A DNA stretch of 64,000 nt from Raphanus sativus (GCF_000801105.2 NC_079514.1:21306293-21370292); one strand, 5' to 3'. Shown: positions 1 through 10,543, counted from the stretch's first letter. The notes: generated by a model from the sequence alone, not told the origin. Made by a program: numbers and translations.

Positions 1-226
1 TTAGATAATCTATGACAAGACGTCCATCGCAGAATCTTTGGGAAGAAATTTTGAAGTAATTTTGGCCGTACGAAAGGTCAAGATGAACGCCAAGGCCAGC
101 AACGAGATCACCCGTATCGGAATTAGAATCTCCAAAATTAAAAGCAGATAAATATTTGAAATCAACGGAGTTTGATTTTTGTATATAAATGGTAACAAAA
201 ATGAAGACGACAAAAGAGATTCTCAT
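1..226 (-). CDS. GDSL esterase/lipase, N-terminal part (runs off window)
   Basis: Reading the minus strand from the ATG at 226-224 gives an open frame of 75 codons that leaves the window at base 1. Residues 1-20 are hydrophobic and look like a secretion signal. Residues 32-39 read GDSNSDTG, block I of plant GDSL lipases with the nucleophile Ser34, and residues 63-75 contain QRFCDGRLVIDYL, the next conserved stretch. The frame resembles the Arabidopsis At1g54790-type subfamily from memory. Members are secreted serine esterases of about 380 residues, so only the first fifth is here. A hydrophobic 67-residue frame on the same strand (213-10) is a shadow. This is the only host gene I can support. 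Confidence 0.85.
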   Translation of the reverse strand, partial: MRISFVVFIFVTIYIQKSNSVDFKYLSAFNFGDSNSDTGDLVAGLGVHLDLSYGQNYFKISSQRFCDGRLVIDYL

Positions 227-826
227 CTTACGAAATATTAACGAGACCTCTGTTCTTGTTTCAAATTGGCTTTTGTGATTTAGAGTTCGTATTTGTCTGT
301 CTTTATAAATATGTTGATGCTTTAAATTGTGGAAATAGGAAAATACTATACAAGCAAGATTGTTGCTTCGAAGCTCGCTTGCAAGGCTTACACATCTTTC
401 TCACTAGTAATATATGAATTCACCCAAACATCTAATCCTAGTTTTTAATGAAACCGTTATGTATATAGGCTAATGACTTGTATTTTTATATTACTTATTC
501 CAATTTTTATACATGGAGAATTTACCAACATAACTCAAAACTTGATTTTAAATGCAAAAATATATTTAGATTTTAATCAAATATAAAATTAACCAAAAAA
601 TCTTGTGAAATTACAACCTCATTATGACCAAACAAAAAATCAGTATTATATATTTTTTAGGGTTAGATTTTGGAAGTTTAATATTCTTTTAAGATTTTTT
701 GTTTGACTTATATGCATTTAAGTTTGTGTATATTAAACACTTTTTAAGTTGAATTTAATTTTAGTGAATTGTTTGTCTCTATTTTATTAGTTATTTGAGT
801 CTAGAGTTTATATTTAGGGTCTAGAT

Positions 827-1078
827 GACTTCTAGAAAATTTTCTTGTGTTTACGTTAGAAGACTTTCAGCAAGTCTTTTGAATCGAACATATTTAACTC
901 AACTGAAACTTTTGTCTCATTATATAAAGAAAATTTACACATTCTCTCTCTTTCTCTCAAATCAATAAAAATATAATTTTTCTCACTCTAAAACTCTCTA
1001 ACATCTGTCAATAGACAACTTCTAGGAAGTTTTCTTGTGTTTTATACGTTAGAAGACTTTTAAGAAGTCTTTCGAATC
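827..1078. repeat. Direct repeat, two ~62-bp units
   Basis: The units at 827-887 and 1017-1078 share the order ACTTCTAG, TTTTCTTGTGTTT, GTTAGAAGACTTT, AAGTCTTT, GAATC. They differ by a few substitutions and a small insertion and are separated by about 130 bp. Each unit contains an AGAAGACTT...AAGTCTT dyad. Probably a short dispersed Brassicaceae repeat. Confidence 0.65.
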
Positions 1079-1311
1079 AAAAATGTAAGTGTGGATGAGT
1101 CAAAAATAAATATAGCAGAAAGTAAATGACACACATCGTTTCTTAACGAGGTTCGTTTCTTACACCCGAGGATCTTATCCAGAATTCGAATACACTAGAA
1201 CGAGAAAGAAAATTACAACTAATTCGTAAAGCATAATACAAGCACAACCCTCTTGAATCACCGCTTCCTTCTATAGCATGAAATCTTCAAGGTAAATTAA
1301 CCTTGAGATAA

Positions 1312-1336
1312 CCCCCCCCCCCAAAAAAAAAAAAAA
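1312..1336. repeat. C11-A14 homopolymer block
   Basis: Eleven C directly followed by fourteen A, about 30 bp before homology to the LTR of element A begins. It may mark the breakpoint that removed the 5' end of that LTR, or be a sequencing-sensitive homopolymer. Confidence 0.8.
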
Positions 1337-1365
1337 TTCAGACTTTATCATGATAACCCAAAAAA

Positions 1366-1775
1366 AAGGAAGGGAAAGTTGCAATTATTGATATGGAAGA
1401 TGTCCATATTGTGGTTCCTTGGAGACTAGGGTTTCGGGAACGTGGAGTTAGTATAAGATAGCTATGTGGTCATCTGTAGAGAGACAGAGACACAGAGGCT
1501 GATCTTATAGAGAGAGAGAAGCGCTTGGAAGTGTTCTGGGTCGTGCTGAAGCAGGGGCTGAAGTATCTGACGGTGGAGAGACATAAGCGGGTAGCTTAGG
1601 AATTGTTCAGTAGCAACTGTTAGGGTGTTAACAGGCTAGCGAGGCTGATTAAGCAGAACTTGTAATTGAGTTGTACAAGGCGATTTCTAATAAAGCTATT
1701 GGTGTGTGCTTGTGTATTTTGTCTCTCTGATTTACCTTCTGCAGTACTATTGCTTGTGTCGTCTTTGCACTTACA
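1366..1775 (+). repeat. 5' LTR of element A, truncated
   Basis: Matches the last ~410 bp of the complete LTR at 4186-4805 and ends in ACTTACA two bases before the primer site. The first ~210 bp of the LTR are missing. Confidence 0.8.
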
Positions 1776-1777
1776 AG

Positions 1778-1789
1778 TGGTATCAGAGC
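1778..1789 (+). other. Primer binding site, element A
   Basis: TGGTATCAGAGC, two bases after the LTR end; complementary to the 3' end of plant initiator-Met tRNA, the usual copia primer. Confidence 0.85.
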
Positions 1790-1827
1790 GGGTCACCTAA
1801 GTTATTGGTGTGATCCTAGAGGTGGAG

Positions 1828-3567
1828 ATGGACATGGTTATTTCTGTGCAGAAGGCAATCGTGTTGAAGGCGGACCAGTATGGTCATTGGAAGGCTCGCA
1901 TGAAGCAGTTGATTCAAGGAATCAATGAAGATGCGTGGACAGCTGTGGAGACTGGTTGGGAGGAGCCTACCATAGTCACAGAAGATGGGAAGAAGCCTAA
2001 GCCAAAGGAGGATTGGTCAGAGGCAGAGCGCAATGCATCAAAGTTTAATGCAAAGGGGCTTTCGACGATTTTCGGAGCTGTTGTAGTAGAGCAGTTCCAA
2101 CTGATTCAGGGGAGTACTTCAGCTAAAGAGGCGTGGGAGATCCTGCTGAATTCGTTTGAAGGAGATGACAGTGTAAAGAGGACACGTCTGGATCATCTTG
2201 GGTCGCAGTTTGAGAATCTGAAGTGGTCAGATGCGGATACGGTGGCGAGTTTCAGTGCCAAACTCAGTGCTATGGCGCATGAAGCATGTGTACTTGGAAA
2301 GAAGTACAAGGAGAAGAAGCTGGTGAAGAAGTTGCTACGCTGTCTTCCAGCAAGGTTTGGAGCTCAGAAGGCGGTCCTAAATATGACTGCAAACACGAAT
2401 GAGCTCAAGTTTGACAAGGTTGTGGGTATGCTGAAGGCGGAAGAGATGGAGACAGGCAGTGGCTCGGTGTCTACATCAGGAGGTACGCCAGGGAGTATAG
2501 CCCTTGTAGCTGACAAAGAAGTTGATAGACTTCGGAAGTTTGAAGATGCCTTGGGGTGGATAGTCAGGAATCTTGGAAAGAGGATGAATCACCCTGAGGA
2601 GATGAAACAATATGGTCTCCAGGGAGGTGATCGTGGGAATGGCATAAGGAGAGGAAATCTCAGATGCTATGAGTGTGAAGGAGTTGGTCATATAAGGGCT
2701 GACTGTCTGGTGGTACGCCGAAGAGAGCTAAAGTGCTCTGAGTGTAGAGGTGTTGGACACACACGGCGTGAATGTCCAAACTCAAAGAAGGGAAAAAGAG
2801 TTTCATCGCAGTCGTCTGATGAGTCAGAGTCTGAAGAAGATGAAAATGTGTTGAAGAATATGGTTGCGTTTGGTGCATGCAAGGTGGGATCTAGTAAATC
2901 CTCTGATTCAGATCTCAGTACAGATGATGATGAGTATCACGTGCTGCTTAACAAGTGGTTGAGGGTCAAGGATCAGAATCTGAGATTGGAGGATATGGTT
3001 CTGAAGCAGAACGAGTTGCTTGAAGAACTTCGTGAAGAACTTGCGGCTGTGAATGAGAAATATGAGTCTCTTGAGCAGAAGGTTAGTAAGGTGAAGAAAG
3101 TTGCTACTGGAGAAGTACAACAGAAATGGCTGTCACATTTCGTGCATGGGAGCACATCAAAAAGTGGAGTCAAAGAAGCTTGTCAGGAAGTACGTCGGGA
3201 CGTGCGACAAGGAGTACGGCAGGAAGTTCTACAGCGCGGGGCTGTGAGTAACAAGCCGAAAGTGGTACGTCAGTGCAGCAACATGAAGGTAAGACAGGAG
3301 GTTCTGAAACATGGTTGTGCAGCTGGTACAAAGAATGAGACTGATCGGTGAATCAGTAACTGTGTTAGGCCAAAGAAGAAGCAACATCGAATGTGCTGCT
3401 GGTTCTGTGGTAAGGTTGGACACAAGAAGGTGGAGTGTTTTGCTCGAGAGAAGAGCAGAAACATGACCAAGAGGGTGAACAAGACGTTCACTAAACCCAA
3501 GAGGGTTGAAGAGGTATTGTTAGCCAAGAGTGGCTTACTTGATGAGATCAAGGATGAGACAACATGA
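1828..3567 (+). pseudogene. copia-type Gag (UBN2-like) with one in-frame stop
   Basis: Structural Gag polyprotein that would form the cytoplasmic virus-like particle. The likely start is ATG 1828 (MDMVISVQ...); the frame is open further upstream to 1810. The N-terminal ~250 residues match the plant copia UBN2/gag-polypeptide type (KADQYGHWKARM, LRCLPARFG). Two CX2CX4HX4C zinc knuckles follow at about 2665-2775 (CYECEGVGHIRADC and CSECRGVGHTRREC). After an acidic Ser-rich stretch and a coiled-coil segment the frame meets TGA at 3349-3351. It continues in the same frame to TGA 3565-3567 and includes a third intact knuckle, CWFCGKVGHKKVEC. The single stop between functional-looking parts suggests a recent nonsense mutation, or readthrough. 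Confidence 0.75.
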
Positions 3568-4170
3568 GAAGGATGCAGCTCTGGTAGGAGTGATCTTGAG
3601 GAAGATCAAGAAGCATCAAGTCTGGATTTAGGACACGGAGTTGTCCATAGCACAAAGGGGAAGAAGATCGAAGTGCGTCAGGAAGTGATGCGAGAGGATC
3701 TTCAGGAGGGTGACAGAGAAATCACTCGAAGACAACAGCAACGAGTGCAGAGGGCACTCGGGGTGGTTGAGGAAGACTCATGGTCAAGGAGACGACGCAT
3801 GAAGGAAGCCAGGTCCTCAACAGAAGTGGGTCGAGAGGTAGCTCGACAGGTGCGTCAGATCGTGATGCAGTAAGTGTAATCTATTCCGCTGCAGCAGAGG
3901 CTGTATCATGATTACGCATGGAGTAGCAGACGGGTTTGTCTATAAGGCTTGACATCTAAGCATCTATTTTAGCTTAGTATACAATCAAGCAGGGGGAGAA
4001 TGGTGACGTTCTGGTCAAGAGAAGTCAAGAGAATGCATATCTCATGGGGGAAAAAAGCATGTTGTGGTGCACATCTCGTGGGGGAGAAAAGCACAATTGG
4101 CGTGGAAGTTTCCAGGTGGGGAACGTGGTTGTTGAACCAGAAGAAGGTTGTGCTTGATCGGCACACAAAG
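3568..4170 (+). other. Internal 3' part of element A
   Basis: Contains a 66-codon Arg/Gln/Glu-rich frame (3673-3873), compositionally like the end of the gag region, and then non-coding DNA leading to the polypurine tract. No protease, integrase or RT motif is visible in any frame. Confidence 0.55.
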
Positions 4171-4185
4171 CTAAAAGGGGGAGAT
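4171..4185 (+). other. Polypurine tract, element A
   Basis: CTAAAAGGGGGAGAT directly before the TGTTGATG start of the 3' LTR; the expected plus-strand primer. Confidence 0.8.
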
Positions 4186-4805
4186 TGTTGATGTAAAGAT
4201 GTCCGCCCTGAAGTAGTCGCTGACGTAGTTGCTGAAGCAGACGTCGTGGTGAGTGGTGAAGACCATGTGGAGTCGAGATGCTGAGCTGGAGTCGTGTAGA
4301 CTTGGAGAGCAAGGGAGTATCTTGAAGAAAAGGCAAAGAGGAATAAACTTGGGGAGCAAGTTTATGACTTAAAGGAAGAGGAATAAGTGCATTCCAAGAA
4401 AAGGAAAGTTGCACTTATTGATATGGAAGATTTCCATATTGTGGTTCCTTGGAGACTAGGGTTTCGGGAACGTGGAGTTAGTATAAGATAGCTATGTGGT
4501 CGTATGTAGAGAGACAGAGACACAGAGGCGGATCTTATAGAGAGAGAGAAGCGCTTGGAAGTGTTCTAGGTCGTGCTGAAGCAGGGGCTGAAGTACTTGA
4601 CGGTGGTGAGACATAAGCGGGTAGCTTAGGAATTGTTCAGTAGCAGCTGTTAGGGTGTTAACAGGCTAGCGAGGCTGATTAAGCAGAACTTGTAATTGAG
4701 TTGTACAAGGCGATTTCTAATAAAGCTATTGGTGTGTGCTTGTGTATTTTGTCTCTCTGATTTACCTTCTGCAGTACTATTGCTTGTGTCGTCTTTGCAC
4801 TTACA
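4186..4805 (+). repeat. Complete 620-bp LTR of element A (left LTR of palindrome)
   Basis: Begins TGTTGATG and ends ACTTACA. It acts as 3' LTR for 1366-4185, yet is also followed by its own primer site (4808-4819) and gag start, so it looks like a 5' LTR of a second copy as well. The inverted copy at 5278-5897 has exactly the same length. Confidence 0.85.
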
Positions 4806-4807
4806 AG

Positions 4808-4819
4808 TGGTATCAGAGC
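4808..4819 (+). other. Primer binding site, left palindrome arm
   Basis: TGGTATCAGAGC two bases after LTR end 4805; same spacing as at 1778. Confidence 0.8.
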
Positions 4820-5263
4820 GGGTCACCTAAGTTACTGGTGTGATCCTAGAGGTGAAGATGAACACGGTTATTTCTGTGCAGAAGCCAATCGTGTTGAAGG
4901 CAGACCAGTATGGTCATTGGAAGGCTCGCATGAAGCAGTTGTTTCGAGAAATCAATGAAGATGCGTGGACAGTTGTGGAGACTGGTTGGGAGGAGCCTAC
5001 CATAGTCACAGCAGATGGCTTGCGCTCTGCCTCTGACCAATCCTCCTTTGGCTTAGGCTTCTTCCCATCTGCTGTGACTATGGTAGGCTCCTCCCAACCA
5101 GTCTCCACAGCTGTCCACGCATCTTCATTGATTCCTCGAATCAACTGCTTCATGCGAGCCTTCCAATGACCATACTGGTCCGCCTTCAACACGATTGCCT
5201 TCTGGACAGAAATAACCGTGTCCATCTTCACCTCTGGGATCACACCAGTAACTTAGGTGACCC

Positions 5264-5275
5264 GCTCTGATACCA
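5264..5275 (-). other. Primer binding site, right palindrome arm
   Basis: GCTCTGATACCA on the plus strand is the reverse complement of TGGTATCAGAGC, two bases inside the inverted LTR. Confidence 0.8.
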
Positions 5276-5277
5276 CT

Positions 5278-5897
5278 TGTAAGTGCAAAGACGACACAAG
5301 CAATAGTACTGCAGAAGGTAAATCAGAGAGACAAAATACACAAGCACACACCAATAGCTTTATTAGAAATCGCCTTGTACAACTCATTTACAAGTTCTGC
5401 TTAATCAGCCTCGCTAGCCTGTTAACACCCTAACAGCTGCTACTGAACAATTCCTAAGCTACCCGCTTATGTCTCTCCACCGTCAAGTACTTCAACCCCT
5501 GCTTCAGCACGACCCAGAACACTTCCAAGCGCTTCTCTCTCTCTATAAGATCAGCCTCTGTGTCTCTGTCTCTCTACAGACGACCACATAGCTATCTTAT
5601 ACTAACTCCGCGTTCCCAAAACCCTAGTCTCCAAGGAACCACAATATGGACATCTTCCATATCAATAAGTGCAACTTTCCTTTTCTTGGAATGCACTTAT
5701 TCCTCTTCCTTTAAGTCATAAACTTGCTCCCCAAGTTTATTCCTCTTTGCCTTTTCTTCAAGATACTCACTTGCTCTCCAAGTCTACACGACTCCAGCTC
5801 AGCATCTCGACTCCACATGGTCTTCACCACTCACCACGACGTCTGCTTCAGCAACTATGTCAGCGACTACTTCAGGGCGGACATCTTTACATCAACA
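5278..5897 (-). repeat. Inverted 620-bp LTR of element A
   Basis: Reverse complement of the LTR at 4186-4805, full length, ending CATCAACA at 5897. The outer flank (from 5898) belongs to a different element, so 5897 is a plausible true integration boundary. Confidence 0.85.
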
Positions 5898-7655
5898 GAT
5901 ACCAACGAGCACATCACACCTACGCACGATTGATCACCACACAACAACGGACAACTCCGCAACACGCAACGTCATCGCAACACCAAGTACAACGGAAGAC
6001 TCCATCAGACATTACGTCAACACCAACGTCAACACTCAACAAGAGCACAATGAAACTTCACAATAAAAACAACTTTCTCTCACTTTAATCTATGGGTGCT
6101 TGACTTCTCATAAGGTTTGCCCCTCCTTATATAATATCCACGAACTTGCTTTCCAAATTCACATTAATGCACTTTAAGTAACACTTCCTCTCCTAACAAA
6201 ACTCTTCTGCTTAATGGAAAACGTCATTTATCTTCAACAAGATATTCTCTTTCCTTTACCAAACTCCAGTTACACACATAATCATTCCTTGTAAGCAACT
6301 TCAGAACTCGTCATCTTGACATACGTCTTGACACACCTTCTTTAGTACATCACAAACTACATCAGAACATCTCAGGAAATAACATCTTCAATTTCCCCCT
6401 TTTTGACTATGCATATGGACTCAACAGCTTAAGAATGAAGCTGCATCTCCACTCTCCCCCTTTGAGTCACATCTTGATTAAAAACTAATTTGAAGATGAT
6501 CGCCAACCTCCAAACTAAGGATATAATCCCATCGCACCATCTCCATAATGACCACATCTTACATACCATGTATCTATGGACCTTCTCCTTCCATGATTAA
6601 CTCTTTGACCAGAGTTAAACCAACCACGTTGAACATAATCTTGAGCTCCACAAAAACATATTGCCCAAGACCAACACAATGATGACAAACTGGAACAAAA
6701 ACTCGTCGAGGTGAATTCTGCACTTTTGGAGTATTCCTTGTAGCAGTCGCTTTACCATCCCTTGCAGCAGTCACAGTAGCAGTCGGAGCCTTTGCAGCAG
6801 ATGCTATAGCAGCCTTTGTAGCAGTCCCAATCTTCACATCAACATACGCAGCTTTACCGTCTGTTACAGTCCCTGTCGAACTCTTAACAGCTGGCTTTGT
6901 AGCACACGTTGTTACATTATATTGCTCCTTCAAACACAAAAACACATCCACCTTTAGAAGATCCTCCCTTGAAACCAAGACCATACCAATCACTCTGCCA
7001 ATGCTGAGAAGATGATCCAACTGATTTGTGCCAATACTTAGCATCTCCAAACCTTTCTGAGTTTCTTCAAGTTGAACTCTAACTTCTCTATCTTCTTCTT
7101 CTTTCTCTGAAGCATATTTCAATGCTTCATCAATCTGAGCATCTAGCTTGACTTTTTCCTTAGCCAACACGAAATTCTCCTCAACCATTGTGAGCTAAGG
7201 TGCATATAGTGTTTCATAGTTCTTAACAAGATCTACATCATCGAAACTTCCAGCATCATCATCACTTCCATCACCGTCATCATCTCCAGCAACATCATCA
7301 CCTTCACGTGGAGATTCTGACACAGACCCTGACGCAGATGCTGACATGGTTCCCGCCTTAGATCATGCTGCATACATGTTCTCAGAATTAAAATCCAAAG
7401 TTGTTAGCGCTATAAAATTCTTCAATTTCTCACCAAAATCAGAATCAGTATCGGAATCACTCTGGTTGTTTCTCTTCTTCTTCTGCTTCTGAAAATTTGC
7501 ACAATCAGCTCGAATATTGCCAAACCCTTTGCACTCAAAGCATTGTATCTTCGATGAAAAACTTCCTGAATCATCTCTTCTACCCTTCTCCTTACTGCTT
7601 CGCTGTTGCTTTAGGAAGTTGGCAAATTTCCTAGTAATCATTTCAAATCTGACGA
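5898..7655 (-). mobile_element. Fragment C: minus-strand copia element, 3' LTR region and gag C-terminus
   Basis: On the minus strand a broken gag (7655 to 6574) is followed by purine tracts (reverse complements at 6391-6405 and 6453-6467, each AAAGGGGGA-like) and an LTR-like region. A TATATAAGGAGG-like element lies near 6130. The outer LTR end is not defined because the inverted LTR of element A abuts at 5897. The gag 5' part is lost at ~7655, where a Tat-like sequence begins. Confidence 0.55.
6574..7655 (-). pseudogene. copia-type Gag C-terminal half, frameshifted
   Basis: The right piece (7641 to 7363) starts in MITRKFANFLK, matching the segment before the first knuckle of copia Gags. It then carries CFECKGFGNIRADC, a CX2CX4HX4C knuckle whose His is replaced by Asn, followed by a Ser/Asp-rich stretch. 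A second piece (7188 to 6574) has a coiled-coil, then LEMLSIGTNQLDHLLSIGR, recognisable as the conserved segment before the last knuckle, and a decayed knuckle (VPVCHHCVGLG). Stops and a shift separate the pieces (about 7189-7362, rich in Asp/Asn codons). This is clearly a dead gag from a family different from element A. Confidence 0.6.
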
Positions 7656-7878
7656 GATCTATAGATTCTGAGGCACGCGGCCATCTTCTTTATATGCTCC
7701 CATCTTTCTCCTTTCTCGCCATCCAATCTCTCCATCAGCTTCTAGATTCAGGTATCATTCTCTCAACTCCTCTATTCTTTAGGATTGCATAGGTGAGTCG
7801 ATCTCCTTCTTTGTTAGGTCTGCGGGCTGCTCTCCTTATTGTCCTCTCGGTTTATTGAATAGTAATTAGCTAAATACT

Positions 7879-9167
7879 ATGTCCAAACGCCCTGCTTCTT
7901 CTGTTCCTCTTACGGCCGATGGGGCCAGGTCACGGAGGGAGCGGATTCCCCAGCTTCCCGGTCCGATAGTTCTTCAGATCCAGGCGTGGAGCTTGAGCTT
8001 GACTTGACCGCACCTATGCCGTTAACTTATGCTCATACTGCTCCTCCGCCGCCGGGCCCTGCTTCGTCGGTTACCGAAGAGGACTTGTTAGAGTGGCGAG
8101 AAAAATTTTCCTTGCCTCTTCATGTGTCCTTGAGGGTTTCTTCTCCGGAGGAAAGAGCTTCCGGTCATGCTCTGGGGGAAATCGCCGTCTACGAGGGTTT
8201 CTTCGAGACCGGCTCCCGAGGAGTGATCCCGCCGCTCATCGTTGGCCTGTGTGACTTCTTCGAGATTTCTCCTTCCCAGCTAAACCCCCCGGCCTGGAGA
8301 ATCATGATAGCTATTCATAACCTGGGCGATTTGGAGTACCTTTCTTTCGGTATTAACGAGGTTCTGCTCGCCTATCATCTAGCTCCCTTCAATGGGAGAG
8401 AAGGGTGCTTTCACCTCCGTCCTCGCAGTGGTATGCCGATTGTGGAAGAGCTTCCAAAGGAGAAACGAAAAGGACCGGTCTTTAATAAGAGATGGGCGGA
8501 GAGATATGCTTTCATGGCACTTCCTGGGTCCACTTATCGGTGGAATATTATAGGTAGTAGTTGAATTTCTTGGCGCTTGGCTATTTTCTCATCCTTTGCT
8601 TGTTTCTTTGCAGCTGGAACTCATCCCGCTCCCCCAGAAGGAGAAAGCATGGTACAACGAGCTCGACAGCTTCCTTTTGATCGTCGTTCGGTGAATACTC
8701 TAGTCGGCGAGGCCATATTACAACGCAGCAGTCTCTGGAGTAAGTACTTACTCATAAACTCTCTCTATTTATCACCATATTTAATGGTGGCTCTTGTGCA
8801 GGGAACATGTCAGGAAGTGCAGCCGACGAATCTTTTGCAGCTTACCAAGAGGCGGCCAAAGTGATGTCCGCGAAGAAAGGATCCGCCAGTAGGACGGTAT
8901 CCGGAGACGACGTGGTGGTTACTGGCAGTCGCCGCTGCCACTGTGATAAAGACGGAGCCGGCTTCCTCATCCCAAGGGAAAACGACTAGAGGCGGTGGAA
9001 TGACGACCAGGTCGTCCCACCAGTCAGCCGACATAGGCGGTTCTGTTGGGAGCCTAACCACGGCTCTGTCTAATTTGAACCAGTCGTTGTTTCCTCGAGA
9101 CGGGACTGTTCTCCCAGCTGGGGATACGTCAGAAGCGATCCTGGTTCTTCAGGGAGGGCTTTTTCGG
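7879..9167 (+). pseudogene. T4 antisense gene, exons 1-3 (PF04195-like)
   Basis: Function unknown. Exon 1 contains the WREKFSLP...EIAVYEGFFETG...PSQLNPPAWRIMIAI pattern that I recognise as the 'putative gypsy type transposon' family (Pfam PF04195). It ends at ATAG|GTAGTAG (8554). Exon 2 is 8614-8739 (126 bp; acceptor TTTGCAG, donor GTAAGT). Exon 3 is 8802-9167 (acceptor TTGTGCAG, donor GTAATA) and starts with MSGSAADESF. The candidate ATG 7879 is out of frame with the main domain, so a frameshift lies between 7879 and 7990. Another near 8930 moves the Ser/Thr-rich end of exon 3 into the frame open to 9356. S1 is inserted 20 bp after exon 3. Confidence 0.65.
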
Positions 9168-9187
9168 GTAATATCCCGTGAGTCCAT

Positions 9188-10539
9188 TGATATACCATGG
9201 ATTTTACCCGTTTTTAACCATGGTATACTAGTGTTTTATTGTATATTTAATCTGTTTTCTAGCCTGTTAGGTATGCTTTCAGGTTCAGGAGCGTTTTGTT
9301 ATAAAGTGATGTTTTTGGAGCATTTTAGAGTACAAGAGATGATACACCCGAGTTGACCATTCAAGACCAAGTCGGAAGTCAACATTGCGATAAGAATCGA
9401 TCGATACTCATCCAGAGTTGTCGATCAATGTAGCTGAGAAGATCCGCGTACTAGAAGATTATAATCGATCGATACACATCAGTGTTGTCGATCGATATCG
9501 AGGACGAAATGGTTTAGCCGACTACTCCACCAAGACTTCACCAAATTACGAGATTGCCCCTGACGAGTTTTTAACCTAATGGAAATGCTTAAATATTCCT
9601 GCTAAGTGTTTTTTGACGGCAAGCAAGAAAGCAACCAACCTTCAAGCTTCAAAGTTACAACAAAGCAGAGAGTGTGAGAGAGAGACTAGAGTTTTACTTG
9701 TTTTGAGAGATTGGAGAGATTTGTTATCTCCTTTTGTATTTCTCCTCTATTCTATCTATGCAACTCTTTCATCTATCTATTGTCATGAATTGCTTAGCTA
9801 TGTCTGAGTAGTCTACTTGTTAGATCTAGGGTTTAAATAGGTTTGTGGGATTAGCCCCAAACTATAATTGCTAAGTTGTGGTATTCAGCAAATAGATTGC
9901 ACCCTAAGCTTGTTCTAGAGTAGCTAACTAGAATATAGATCACTAGGATCTCTGATAATCTTGAATTATCTATTTGAACTAGTATCTTCTGGAGAAGAGC
10001 TAACCGCCCTCCTTGAGATCTAGTGTTCATTATCAGCTTGCGCCTAGACATATCTAGAAGCCGTCGATCGATATCCCGACAGGTGAATCGATCGCCGAGC
10101 GAAAGGTGTATCGATCGATATCTCTAAAGGATATTGATCGACTCTTTTTCTGTGTCAACATACGACAGTTGAGGCCAGAGATCTAGATTATTTAACCAGT
10201 GAGACATCACTGAGATTAAGCGACTGAGTTCAATGATATCATGCAAACAACTTGTTAGGAATTTATAGACATTATTATCTCCATTCCTGAATAAAAGCCC
10301 TAAGTCTAGCACTCTTCATTTCATTTAAACAACCCATCATATTGTTAGTTAGAGCAACTACTTTGCTCAAGTTAGGAATTGTTATTTACATTTTCATCTT
10401 TAAAACCAACTTCACCTAGGATTGATTAGTAGATTATATTTAATTGGTTCCCCAGCTCCTCGTGATTCGATCCGTAAGTACAACTGCTGTACCTCTTATT
10501 TGAGAGAGTAAGCTCTACTGGGTAATTTGAGCACTATCA
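9188..10539 (+). repeat. S1 5' LTR, 1352 bp
   Basis: Starts TGATATACCATGG and ends CACTATCA. Holds the TCGATCGA motif in two dyad pairs (9400-9440 and 9468-9500) and a cluster at 10065-10145. It is nearly identical to the LTRs at 17241, 39332, 47040, 62924 and, inverted, 51856. Confidence 0.9.
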
Positions 10540-10543
10540 AATT

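Larger units (their letters stand above)
227..1365. other. AT-rich intergenic DNA upstream of the GDSL gene
   Basis: No convincing ORF in about 1.1 kb. It lies 5' of the minus-strand GDSL gene and so should hold its promoter; I could not fix a TATA box. It contains a diverged direct repeat (827-887 and 1017-1078) and a C/A homopolymer block before truncated element A. Bases 1085-1310 resemble LTR-type DNA but match nothing else in the window. Confidence 0.6.
1366..4805 (+). mobile_element. Element A: non-autonomous copia-type LTR element (gag only)
   Basis: Order: 5'-truncated LTR (1366-1775), primer site TGGTATCAGAGC (1778-1789), gag-like ORF (1828-3567), short degenerate coding tail, purine tract (4171-4185) and complete 620-bp LTR (4186-4805). 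The internal region is only about 2.4 kb and I see no protease, integrase or reverse transcriptase motif, so the element would need proteins from an autonomous relative. The primer site is the initiator-methionine tRNA type usual for plant copia elements. The start is approximate because upstream DNA (C/A run) no longer matches the intact LTR. Confidence 0.75.
4186..5897. repeat. Long palindrome: two LTR-PBS-gag5' copies head to head
   Basis: Left arm 4186-5018 (LTR, primer site, first ~180 bp of gag) is repeated in reverse complement at 5065-5897. Both arms are 833 bp and the spacer (5019-5064) is 46 bp. The spacer continues the gag sequence of the right arm (codons for KKPKPKEDWSEAER on the minus strand). 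Arms differ by scattered substitutions. The LTR outer ends (TGTTGATG / CATCAACA) form the termini, so the unit looks like a foldback element made of inverted LTRs. Confidence 0.85.

Noticed and set aside
10..213. 67-residue hydrophobic minus-strand ORF
   Set aside because: Shadow frame of the GDSL lipase start, which uses another frame from 226 and has a recognisable motif.
3673..4191. Small plus-strand ORFs near the end of element A
   Set aside because: Biased composition and no domain; treated as degenerate element sequence.
4840..5243. Two 109-codon ORFs, one per strand, each starting as Gag and ending in unrelated residues
   Set aside because: They cross the palindrome centre, so each is gag start fused to its own antisense. 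Artefacts of the inversion, not genes.
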